From contig NC_064672.1 of assembly GCF_023278565.1 (NCBI RefSeq), forward strand, positions 1,922,001 through 1,986,000: 64,000 nucleotides of DNA, in the 5' to 3' direction. Shown piece by piece: positions 13,705 through 23,853 of this stretch. The notes beneath the pieces were generated by a model that saw nothing but the letters and a program-made list of their open reading frames with translations, was not told the DNA's origin and did no database searches. The DNA is from Colletotrichum lupini (Eukaryota; Ascomycota; Sordariomycetes; Glomerellales; Glomerellaceae). The translations under genes were made by a program, and so were the position numbers. Each line of letters starts with the position of its first letter. Position 1 is the stretch's first letter.

Positions 13705-13927
13705 TGTCACGGCAGTGGGCATTAGGGCCCTATAGGCCCTGTGGCTCAGCCTTAGGCTACGAGGCTAAGCTCCTAGTAGTTACGTAACGAGCTAGACCGC
13801 TAGGCCTAAAGGGCTAGCCCGCTAGCTTCTACTTACTATTCTATTTTTTCCCTCTTTACGTTAAGTCTTTAGTTAATTAGGTTAATATAATAGCGTTTTA
13901 ACCTACTTCGAGTTCCCTTTCGTAATA
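13705..13927 (+). repeat. 5' LTR, nested copy B (223 bp)
   Basis: Starts TGTCACGGCAGTGGGC and ends CGTAATA, the RIP-changed form of CGTGACA. It is the best preserved of the four family LTRs. Confidence 0.9.
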
Positions 13928-16900
13928 CTACTTAACGTTACTTAATTAACTATTCTCTAAAAATAGAATAATAATATCTTAATTAATTAACTACTAACTA
14001 CTCTTACTAAAAAAGCGTATAAGAGAGCCGAGTAATAGCTAATTAAATTAATCGCGCGTAAATAGTATAATTAATACCCTTTAAATATATACCCCCTTTA
14101 TTAGATATAATAATTAGAAAATATAGTTAAAGAGGCTAGGTCTCCCTTCGTACTAACGGCTTCTAATAAAGTCGCTACTTTTACGAGTCTTAATAGAGCG
14201 TTATAGGCCCTAATAAAGGCGCTAAGCTCTTAGTTATTAACTTTAAAGTCGCGCTATGTAACTAATTAATAAAACGCTTCTTACCCTTTATTACTTAGGC
14301 TAATTACTTAGCGTACTTTAATAACGTAACTAACTAGCTTACTTTACTTATTTATATCTATAATAATATCCTCTTTAAAAAGAATACTAAGTAGTATATC
14401 GACCTCGACCTTATTAAAAAGCTATATTTTAAAAACAACGGGAAGACCCTGCTTAAGTAGATCGAATAATAGCTAAAGATACGTATTACTTAATACTAAT
14501 TAGAGCAGGTCCTAGCTTTTATTATTAGCTAGCTAAGTAATAGTACTAAGTACTTATATATAATAACTTATAAAAACCTCGACTTTATATATATTATTAT
14601 TATAGAGCTCCGTATTATAAAAAAAAGCCCTTACCTAAGCCTATATTAATAATATAATTATAGTTAAAAGGCTAGAGTAATTAGAGAACGGCTCCTAAGC
14701 TAGCTCTATTTAGGATATTACTACCCTTAGTGCGCTAAAGTAGTAATTAGTACGACTAGAGACGTAGGGTAGCCGTAAGACCACTCTAGCCTCGTCCTAT
14801 CCTATTACCTACGGCTTTTAAAAAATACTTAATATACTTATCTTTATAAGTAATAATACTAACCTTAAGTTTAATTACTAGTTTTAGCGTATTATAAAGC
14901 GCTTAGAAAATACTAATTATAATACGGATAAGTACTATTTAGAATATATTATTAATAAAATTAGAAATAGCGCTATAGAATTTATATACTTAATACTAAC
15001 CTCTAATAAGATTACTACGGCTAAGTAACTATTTTACGAGCTTAAGTCGGCTTATACTAGCCTAACCGCTATAAATAACGCTAGCTATAAGCTAAATATA
15101 CTCGTAATTATACTTAAAAGCGTTTATTAAAAGCGCTCTATATTCGCTAAGCTCGCGCGTATTAATAAGCTTTTAAAGTTTTAATAAAAGCGCCGTTTTT
15201 ATAATAAGCTACTTATATATTTTCGTAACTAAGCTATATCGAAGTACCTAAATAATACGGCTACTTTTTAAAAATATACTAAATACGTTATTTAGCTAGT
15301 TAACGTAATATAGCCCCTTTTTATAGAGGACCGCCTAGTTAAGGCTTCTAGCTAGACTTACTAAACCTCGGGTAGAAGTAATAAAAATAATAAAAATTAC
15401 GGAAATAATAGAGGTACTAGGGGTACTAAATAGGACCGAGGTCGCACCTCTACTCGCAAAATAATCCCTAAAGCCCTATATTAAAAACTTAAAAATAGTA
15501 ACGCTTATTTTATTTATAATAATACCGGATATATTTCTAAGGACTATTTTAAAAAGCCGAAAACTATTATAGCTACTATTAATACTACTACGGGCTTTAT
15601 TAAAATAGAGTCGGGTTCGGAAAACTAGAACCCCTAATAAAAGTAAACTCCTAGCTAGGGGATACGTATAAAAAGGATAGAAAATTAGTAATTAATTTAG
15701 TAAATTTATAAGATTTTATAAGGGGCTAGCCCCTTAAAATAGAGCTTATATTAGTATTTAATAAATATAGAATTCGCTTAAGAGCCTTATTTAATACGGG
15801 AGCTAATAAGTACGGATTTATAAATAACTACGTAACCCCTTTATTATAATAATTCTACGCAGCCCTATTTTATAAATTACTATACTTAATCCTTATTATT
15901 AAGTTTAATAAAGAGCGATTAGATAATACTAGTGTAATATAAACCGCTAATTTATATATTAATTAATAGGTCTTTTTAAAAGTACCCCTCTTTTAGCTTA
16001 ATATGGGCCGCTACGACTTAATCCTAGGGTAGAAATAGTTCGAATATTACGGGGTAAACCCTAATGTTTACTACCGACGGCTAATATAGCCTAAGGACTT
16101 ATTATTATAAAAAACGCCCTTTATTATTATTAAAGATATTAAGGACCTATATACCCCGGAAGTTATTAATATATAATACTAAATCGACGCCGACCGCTAG
16201 TAGGACCTATTTAAAATAGATATAACCTATTATAACTAAAAGCTCTAATAATAGCGGGCGAAGGGTATACTAATTAGGATAGCATTATGCCCACTAAAAA
16301 TAACGGCTTACTAAATATAATAGTTAAACGAGGCTAAGAATACGAAGAAAATAGAACGCGCCCTTAATAATATTAATATCGCCCCCGTAGAGAGGGCTAG
16401 GTAGTAAAAACTATACTTAATAATAATATAAATAAATATTACTTTTATTAGCGCTCCCGATTTTAAAAAGAACCTAAGGTAGAACGACGTCGAGATAGGC
16501 TCTATATTATTTTATAAGCTTAACTATATTATAAAGGATAAAAAAAAAAGCAAACCCCTTATATAACGATAACTAAGTTACTCGCAACTTTATAATAACG
16601 AACTTACTAAAGTATTTACGGCCTTAGACTAACGTTTTTAATAAAGCGGCTAGTAATATATTAGTACTTTATAAGCCGTATAACTATAAGATTAAGCTCT
16701 TAAATAGTAATAAGGAGAAGCTAACTTATTACCCTTTATATAAGTAGTTAGTACCGGAGCTAGAGGCTATAAGAGCCTATTTACTAGAGTACTTATAAAA
16801 AGGATTTATCGAGCTAAGTAATACTCCTTTTATATTACCGACGCTATTTATAAAAAAGTATAATAATAATTTGCGCTTTTATATTAACTTCTATAAGCTT

Positions 16901-19800
16901 AATAAGGTTATAAAAAAAGACCGCTATTTATTACTATTTATTAATAAGACCCTCGCGCGGCTAAGTAAAATAAAAGTATTTATTAAACTAAATATTAAAT
17001 AGGCTTTTTATTATATTTACCTCGACCTAGCCTCTAAGGACTTAATAACGTTTAGAACCTATTACGGGGTATATAAGTATAAAGTAATACTTTTTAAGCT
17101 TTATAACGAGCTTATTACGTACTAACGATATATAAATAAAACATTAATAAAGTACTTAGATAACTTCTATATAATATATATAAATACTATCTTAATCTTC
17201 TTAAACGACCCCCTTTAGTACTAAGAGTACGTTATTAAAGTACTAAACTACTTATAAAAAGTAGGCTTATAAGTAAATATTAAGAAGTATAAATTTAGCG
17301 TTATTTTTATAAAGTACCTAGGCTTCGTAGTTTTTATAAAAAGTATATAGCTTAATAAGGAGAAAGTCTTTATAATTAAAGACCAAAAGCTACTTATATT
17401 ACTTAAGGGTATTTAGTCTTTCTTTAGGTTCTATAACTTTTATAAGAGATTTATAAAGGACTATAACCGCCTAGCTAGGCCCCTTATAAAGCTAATAAGT
17501 AAGGGAGTTTTTTTTAACTTTAGCGCCGACTATAAGACGGCCTTTGAGGCTATAAAGCTAGCGCTAACGTCGGTACTTATTTTTTATTATTTTAAACTAA
17601 AGCTACTAACGTAGTTAAAAACCGATATTTTTAACTTAATATACGCTAGAGCGTTACTATAATAATAAGAGGATAATAAGTTATAATACTTAATAGCTTT
17701 TTATTTAAAAACGATAAGTAATATAGAGCTTAACTATGCTATTTATAATAAGGAAATATTAATAATAATACTATATTTAAAAGAATAGCGCGCGGAGCTT
17801 ATAAACTATAAATATAGGTTTAATGTTATTATAAATTATTAATTACTACTATTTCTTATAACTAAGCGCCTACTTAACTTATAATAAGCCCGCTAAGCTA
17901 GTACGCTAGCGGACTTTAATTTTTAAATTTATTATTACTTAGAGAAGGAGAACGTACTAACTAACGCCCTTTTATAAAAAACGGAGGATATTCGTACTTA
18001 GTAAGTACTAAAAGAGGCTAATAAGACCTAAGTCCTCTTATTACTAAAATTACTATCCTTTAATATTATAACAGAGCTATAAGCATTATTAAGCGCCGTA
18101 GTTAGTTAACTATAGTTTATAATTAGCTCGCTCTTATTAAAAAACGAGCTCTAAGGGTACTTATTAATAAAGAAGATTTTAAAGCTTAATAAAAACCTTA
18201 TTATAGCGTCCCTTGTATTAATATAAATATTAATAACTAAAGGGTGCGAGCACTAGTTTATTTAAAATAACGGATTATTAATAATAAACGGGAAGCTCGT
18301 AATACTTAAAAAAGAGAACTTTTATATTATAATTATCCGCGAGGTCTATAAGCAAAAGCTCCTCGCCTACCTAGGGCATAATAAGGTTATAAAAATAATT
18401 AAATAGTAATACTACTAGCCGGGCCTAATAGCAAATACTTACTAATATATATAGAACTATTATATTTATTATTAATTATAAAAGCCGCGCGATAAGCCCC
18501 CGGGGGAGCTAAGGCCACTTCTAATACCTAACTACCCGTAGTAGTATATTTTTACTAACTTTATAACTATCCTTATTAATTAAAAAGGATTTAATAATAT
18601 TTAAGTAATAATAAACTACTTAAGTAAGAGGGCGATATTTATTCCTTATTATAAAACTACTATAATAAAGGATATAAGCCGGATATTTTACGAACGAGTA
18701 CTATTTATCTTTAGCTTATTAGAAACTATTATATTAAACTAAGGCCCCTAATTTATTTCCGACTTTTAAGGGGAGCTTTATAAGATTTATAGGGTTAAGC
18801 TATAGCTATTAACGGCCGACTACCCCTAAATAGACGGCTAAATAAAAGTACTAAACTAATATATCCTATAATAGTTAAGACTATTAGTTAACTAGTATTA
18901 AAATAACTAGAGCGATATACTACTTATAGTCGACTTTACTTATATTACTTAGCTTAATAAGACTATAGGGCTATTATTATATAAAGTAGAATTCGGTCGT
19001 TAGCTACGGCTCTTTTTTAACTCATCTAAGTAAACTTATTAATTCGGCTTTATAAAAAAGAAGCTAAACCGTACTAATACGTAATATATAGCCTAGGGAA
19101 TATATAAGGCCTAAGAGACCACTAGGGGTAATATAAAAGTCGCTTAAGTACGATATAAGAGGTATACTAACTACTATTAGCGCCCGGACGACTTAAAGCT
19201 AAGGGACTAGGTTTTTATTAATACCTCGTATTAAAAGTTTATTAACGTAAATAAACTATAATAACTATAAGCCGGGCTATAGCCTATTATTAGTACCGGA
19301 TAGGGGGGTATATAAATTATAGAATTATTAATAAGTAGCCGGGTATACCCGGTTTTTTACCTAAATAAGCTAAAAAAGGCTACTAACGACTTACTACTTA
19401 AGTAAAACTAAGACCCGCTACTATTAATTATTAAGAATAATAACGAACTAGAGTACGAGGTCTTAGAGGTCGTTAAATTACGCTTATATAAGGGAAAACT
19501 ATAGTACTAAATAGATTAAAAAGGATATAATACGGACCTAACTTAATACAATACAAAGAGCTTTAAGTATATACTAGCGGCGCTCTAAGCGTTCTATTAC
19601 TAATACTTAATTACTAAGGGCCTGCTACGGAATATAAATATATAAATAAAAGCCGCTACGGTTAGTAATTTACTATTACTAAAGGACGACGATAATATAA
19701 TAGCGGTAATTACGGCTATAAATTTACTAAAATAAGGGGTAATTTAGAGGTTTATTTTTAGCACTACGAATAGCGCCCTTTAGTATAGAGGGGGGGGTAA
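13928..19800 (+). pseudogene. Copy B gag-pol remnant (RIP-inactivated)
   Basis: The gag zinc knuckle at 15506-15547 shows the 14-residue C-x2-C-x4-H-x4-C skeleton with every ligand now Tyr and the Gly before the His position retained. Downstream are the RT box (about 17163-17200), the RNase H segment (about 17619), the integrase zinc-binding and catalytic regions (about 18370-18770), and a chromodomain keeping EYEVLEVV and KGKL segments (about 19447-19640). Stops occur in all frames. It corresponds position by position to copy A. Confidence 0.8.
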
Positions 19801-20023
19801 TGTTATAGTAGTAGGTATTAGGGCCCTGTGGGCCCTGTGGCTTAGCCTTAGGCTGCGAGGCTAAGCTCTTAGTAATTACGTAACGAGCTAGACCGCTAGG
19901 CCCAAAGGGCTAGCCCGCTAGCTTCTACTTACTATTCTGTTTTTTCCCTCTTTACGTTAAGTCTTTAGTTAATTAGGTTAATATAGTAGCGTTCCGACCT
20001 GCCTCGAGTTCCCTTTCGTGATA
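19801..20023 (+). repeat. 3' LTR, nested copy B (223 bp)
   Basis: Starts TGTTATAGTAGTAGG and ends CGTGATA. It is preceded by a polypurine tract of eight G (about 19790-19797), like copy A. Its length equals the other three LTRs of the family. Confidence 0.9.
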
Positions 20024-20683
20024 TATACTTAGTAACATAAGCGCTAGTAATATAAACGAGCTTATTAATATTATAATATATATTAGTTAAGTAGCGTATA
20101 TAAGGAGTATTATTATAGAGATTATAAAAGCCCTTTTTAAAATTATATTTTATATTAAATATATCCTAGATACGTAAAATAATAAATATTTTAATAAATA
20201 CTTAGTAATAGTATAATAAGAGAGTTATAATTAGGAAATAATATAGAATTAGAATATTATAAAAAGAAAAGTATAGTTATATAGAAAAGAATTTATAGAA
20301 CGGTTATTAAATAGATAGAGGGAAGAAAAAGTAAATACGTAACTAGTAACGGGGAAACTTTTTTTATTATATTTAATAGCTTAGTAATAATAATAACCGC
20401 GAGGTTAGGCAGGCTCTTATATATTATAATAATTAAAATATTTTATTATAAATATATATTACTAACTTAGTAACTAGTTAGTGCGCTATTACTAAATAAT
20501 AATAATAAATTATTTGTTAAATAAAGAGATAGGAGTAATACCTTATTTTTAAGTAAAAAAGGATATTATTAACGCTTTATAGAATTTATTACGAATAACG
20601 ACGTTAATAGCTTTATTATTAGTATTAAAAGAAGATATTACGTAATAACTTTAGGGACTAAAGTTATATAAGGGGAGAGTAAT
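20024..20683 (+). other. Outer Gypsy 3' internal piece and polypurine tract
   Basis: This is the third internal piece of the outer element. It runs from the end of copy B to a purine run (AAGGGGAGAG, about 20670-20679) just upstream of the 3' LTR. AT-rich, with no protein family recognised; it continues the unassigned region 12061-13704. Confidence 0.6.
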
Positions 20684-20873
20684 TATAATAGATTTAGGAT
20701 ATAGTTAGTAATAAGACGTTAATAATTTAGTAATTAGTATACGGATCGTATTATAAAAGAACTTTTTAAAAAATAGAGCCTTTATGAAGGACTTTATAAG
20801 CTTTAGTTTTATAATATATTTATATTTATATTATAGCCTCGCTAGTTAAGTACTTATAGCCTAATCTCTTATA
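20684..20873 (+). repeat. 3' LTR of outer Gypsy element (190 bp)
   Basis: Equal in length and colinear with 756-945, including the shared segment TATACGGATCGTATTATAAA. Followed by AAAAA, the target duplication also found at 751-755. Confidence 0.88.
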
Positions 20874-20878
20874 AAAAA

Positions 20879-21095
20879 TAGGTTACTTATTTCTAAATAA
20901 TAATACTAGCTTATTAATAAGCTATTAAAACTATAATTCTAACGATCCCTTAACGAGGGAGAGGGTAAAATAGAAGAAAAAATAGGTAACTTATAAAAAG
21001 GGTTAAGGTTAAATAGTACGGAATTCGAGGGTAGGGTAGTGTTTATATATACTACGGTAATCCTTTAGTAATATAAAACGATGGAGTTAAATAGT
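20879..21095. other. AT-rich RIP-mutated remnant, unclassified (right part)
   Basis: This is the right-hand counterpart of 129-755, between the outer Gypsy element and the 15-bp border repeat. No protein remnant or terminal inverted repeat was recognised. The AT-rich composition ends at the border repeat. Confidence 0.5.
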
Positions 21096-21110
21096 GGTCT
21101 TTCTCTACTC
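21096..21110 (+). repeat. 15-bp direct repeat, right copy
   Basis: Exact match to 114-128 (GGTCTTTCTCTACTC), at the point where composition returns to normal. It is the probable right half of the target-site duplication of the founding insertion. Confidence 0.55.
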
Positions 21111-21532
21111 TGTTTACTTATAACCCGCGCGGGATGATGGTGTTATTGAGCGCCCTACAAACGCTAATGCAACGCGTCGGCTCGAGTATCCTTCCCTGGT
21201 TCCCCGTCTCTAGTGACCGAAGCCGAAGAAAGTTCCAAGAAGCCGGCCGAGTGAGTTAGGTGTTCTCCAGACCCGCCGACCGGCTCCAACCGAACATAAT
21301 CTTCAGAGAGCGAGAGTCTGACAATCTGGGAGGAATTAGGCTACATTTTACTACTTAATGACTCACCGTCACGACATTCCTTCAAAGTGCACTTTCTTAA
21401 CTTAAAACTGAACTCCAATCCTCTCATTCAAACTGACAGTACTCCCTGTGTTCTTCCCACCGGGCTTTGACTAAGGATTCAAAAAGACAGTTCACCACTT
21501 TGATTGGGCGCGCAAGAGGTAGTGTCAGCACA
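21111..21532. other. Intergenic, upstream of first GNAT gene
   Basis: GC-balanced sequence with no gene seen. It would hold the promoter of the acetyltransferase gene starting at 21533. RIP-like composition does not extend into it. Confidence 0.5.
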
Positions 21533-22515
21533 ATGTCAAGAGCCAAAGTCGAATTGATCCCTTGGGATCCCGAGTCCCCAGACCACGTCACAAGAATGAC
21601 AGATCAGAGAATAGCATGCGGCTGGGCTTCGGATCTAGTGCCGCAATGGCAGGAGAACCAACGAACCGGATTCAAGTGCATCTACTGGCTTGTAAGTCTA
21701 TGCTTTCACAAAGGGGGTGCTATTCGAGTTGCCAAACACAGCAATTTATTGAGACTGGCGCAACTCTCCTCCATCCCCATATTGAACGTCGTGTTCTATA
21801 GCAGTGCATCCACTAACCGCGCTCACAGGTACTTGCAGATGAGGATCCTGAGCGAGAAGCAAGGCTGGCAAAGCACATCGCCGAATACCCCAAAGTCAGT
21901 TCAATCCAATCCCATCAAACCTTCTCTCGTGCGTGCATCAATGCTCACATTCGTCCCATAGGAGAAGAATTCCATTCTAGACACAGCAGCATCTATCAGC
22001 GCAACCCCGCGAACCCCAACAGGCGCGTCCTTCCACCCTGTCGGCCACATCTCTCTCGACATCGACAACCCCGCCGCGGCGCCCCTCAATCTTCCGATCC
22101 CCAAGGAAAACGTCTACTGGATCAAGAGCCTTTACGTTTCATTCGCACTGCAGAGCTGCGGTATCGCCAGGGCCGCCATGGACTTGGTCGAGAGCATGGC
22201 CACCAGTGAGCCGCTCTGCGCAAGGACGCTCATGTTGGATACGGTCTCTAAGGAGGACCAGTTGAGAAAGGAGTCCATGGTTGTGGCGCAGGGAAGACTT
22301 CCGCCGGTGAGTTGACTCTGCTTCCTTTAACATCGTTGCGAGTTGTAGACGACTGACATAATGGTTTCACGTAGACGCCGACGCATGCATGGTATGAAAG
22401 GAGAGGATATAAACTGATCCACACCATCAACAACTTTTACGGGTTCCCGGAAAAGGATCCGGATGGCAACTTGCTCATTCGAAGAACGGTGTTCTTACGC
22501 AGAGATCTCGTCTAG
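21533..22515 (+). CDS. GNAT-family N-acetyltransferase, 236 aa, four exons
   Basis: Model: exons 21533-21691, 21829-21894, 21962-22306 and 22375-22515, all phase 0, with GT/AG borders. The protein begins MSRAKVELIPWDPESP and resembles a common fungal family of GNAT proteins (small-molecule or protein acetylation from acetyl-CoA). Visible features are an N-terminal W-D/E-P segment typical of this group, a central strand region (HISLDIDN), the segment around YWIKSLYVSFALQSCGIARAAMD where acetyl-CoA binding is expected (Q-S-C-G-I-A replaces the usual Q/R-x-x-G-x-A/G), and a C-terminal W-Y-E-R-R-G-Y motif typical of the last GNAT motif. The ATG at 21533 has A at -3; the longer frame upstream has no ATG. 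The substrate is unknown. It faces another GNAT gene tail to tail, 87 bp apart. Confidence 0.8.
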
Positions 22516-22602
22516 CGTATTATTCTAGATAGGTACTCGGCGCGTACATGTGAATAGATCTAACTCCGGATACAAATGTCTATAACTTGCAGTAGTGAGC
22601 CT

Positions 22603-23166
22603 TTAGTCGGTCTTTTCAGTGTACCCAGGCGCCCCCTTCCCCTTCATCTGCATGATCGCCTGGCCTCCCGGCTGCCCGCCAATCACGCTCATCTTCATCA
22701 TCTTCTCATAAAATGGCACAGACTTGTCCCAGCTATCGGTAGCCAACACGCTCTTCCTCAAATACGGCATCGGCTCGAGCACTTCCTGCACGCATCCCAC
22801 GAGCCATCTTCCTAGGCCCTTGCCTTGGAGCGTGGGGTCAACCCACACGTCCGTGGTGTAGGCAAAGGATACAAAGTCGGTGACGACACGCGCGAAACCG
22901 ATTAATTGATGATACTCCTTCGTCTCGGTGCCGCTGCTGCCGCTGGATTCTTTTTGAGAAGTGGTGGTGTCGTAGAGGCCGAAGCAGAGTGAGTTTTCCA
23001 GCATTTCTCTCACGAAGGACTCTGGTATGGCTTTGGTCCAGTAGACGGCTTCCGACGCGAATGCAGCGTTGAGTTGGGTGACGGAGACGAGAGATGCATC
23101 TGTCGAGATGAGGTACGAGTCTCTCGTCCAGCGACGGTTCCGCATTTCGGTGCTGGGTGAGGACAT
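22603..23166 (-). CDS. GNAT-family N-acetyltransferase, 187 aa, single exon
   Basis: Intronless gene starting MSSPSTEMRNRRW. The central part shows the GNAT core: strand GFARVVTDF, then TTDVWVDPTLQGKGLGRWLV, with the acetyl-CoA pyrophosphate-binding Q-G-K-G-L-G at residues 114-119, and a C-terminal VPFYEKMMKM that fits the last motif (F-Y-x-x-x-G/M). Length is usual for stand-alone GNATs. The substrate cannot be predicted. It is convergent with the other GNAT gene (ends 87 bp apart) but not similar in length or exon structure, so a recent tandem duplication is unlikely. Confidence 0.85.
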   Translation of the reverse strand: MSSPSTEMRNRRWTRDSYLISTDASLVSVTQLNAAFASEAVYWTKAIPESFVREMLENSLCFGLYDTTTSQKESSGSSGTETKEYHQLIGFARVVTDFVSFAYTTDVWVDPTLQGKGLGRWLVGCVQEVLEPMPYLRKSVLATDSWDKSVPFYEKMMKMSVIGGQPGGQAIMQMKGKGAPGYTEKTD

Positions 23167-23853
23167 GTTTGAGGCGTGTATATCGGGATGATGTTATTGG
23201 CTGAGTGCGTGGGTAGATTGTGTAAATTGCTTGGAGTTGCGCCTTTCGAATGACGAGTCCCACAGTAGGGCGTTATCTTTTGGTCTTTCACGAAAGACGA
23301 TGAGCAAAGTATGGTATGAATTGTGAAAACTCGGCTAGGCTGAGAGAGAAACTGGCCATGTTATATCTGTATTTGCTATCTACAGAAGGAACTTTGGTGC
23401 GTGACTCAACTCGGGTCTCGATCCGGTCCCCGGTATCGACGACGGGAGGGCCCCACATGGGCAGATGGTCTCGGTCAAACTGTAAATACAGGCAAGCCGA
23501 GGCCGAGGTGAAGAGGATCCAAGCCGGGAGTTAGAAACTAGTAGGTAACCATCCAAGCAAAGTTGGGGAATCTTCTGCTCTTCAAATCTATCAGAACCTG
23601 TAACGAAATCGTCAAGATATCGAGGATGATCATAGGGCACATTAGAAATCAATCCGGCGTATCGGGCGTATCTCAGATCTAGTGTGCTTGAGAGCACGCC
23701 ATGGGTGCCAAGTGCTTCTGCCACCCAAACATAAGAGAATTAAGCGTGACTCATTGGATTGTACGAATACGAATACGCGCCTCCAACTATAGGAAAAAAG
23801 ACTTTAAGAAGAAAGCACATTCCCCCAAGTGTCCAGATAGCAAGTATAAATCG
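23167..23853. other. Intergenic, 687 bp
   Basis: This lies between the start of the second GNAT gene and the end of the CorA-like gene, both on the minus strand. Open frames here (up to about 114 codons) lack family resemblance, so I call no gene. Confidence 0.5.

Larger units (their letters stand above)
13705..20023 (+). mobile_element. Nested Ty3/Gypsy chromovirus-like element, copy B (6319 bp)
   Basis: This is a second full-length member of the family of copy A, in the same orientation, with 223-bp LTRs at 13705-13927 and 19801-20023. The 5' LTR keeps the least mutated start (TGTCACGGCAGTGGGC), which defines the family's terminal inverted repeat TGTCACG...CGTGACA. Internal remnants match those of copy A: gag knuckle (15506-15547), RT box (about 17163-17200), RNase H (about 17619), integrase (about 18400-18770) and chromodomain (about 19447-19640). 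It interrupts the outer element's region downstream of the integrase. Confidence 0.9.
756..20873 (+). mobile_element. Outer Ty3/Gypsy LTR retrotransposon, RIP-inactivated, with two nested insertions
   Basis: Two 190-bp direct repeats at 756-945 and 20684-20873 are the LTRs. They are flanked by AAAAA at 751-755 and 20874-20878, a 5-bp target duplication. The 3' LTR is preceded by a purine tract (AAGGGGAGAG). Removing the two nested elements leaves three internal pieces (946-2394, 8716-13704, 20024-20683), about 7.48 kb in all with the LTRs. These carry, in order, a gag zinc knuckle, reverse transcriptase, RNase H-like sequence, and an integrase with its zinc-binding and catalytic parts. This is the Ty3/Gypsy order on the + strand. 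The LTR starts now read TA instead of TG, and stops fill every frame, as expected from RIP. Confidence 0.9.

Noticed and set aside
756..20873. Starship-type giant element or other large cargo element
   Set aside because: No tyrosine-recombinase (DUF3435) captain and no intact cargo genes; LTR pairs and nested pol remnants explain the block.
21467..21532. Upstream extension of the first GNAT frame
   Set aside because: The frame opens with TTG, not ATG. The first ATG with good context is at 21533, and the protein from there begins like the family.
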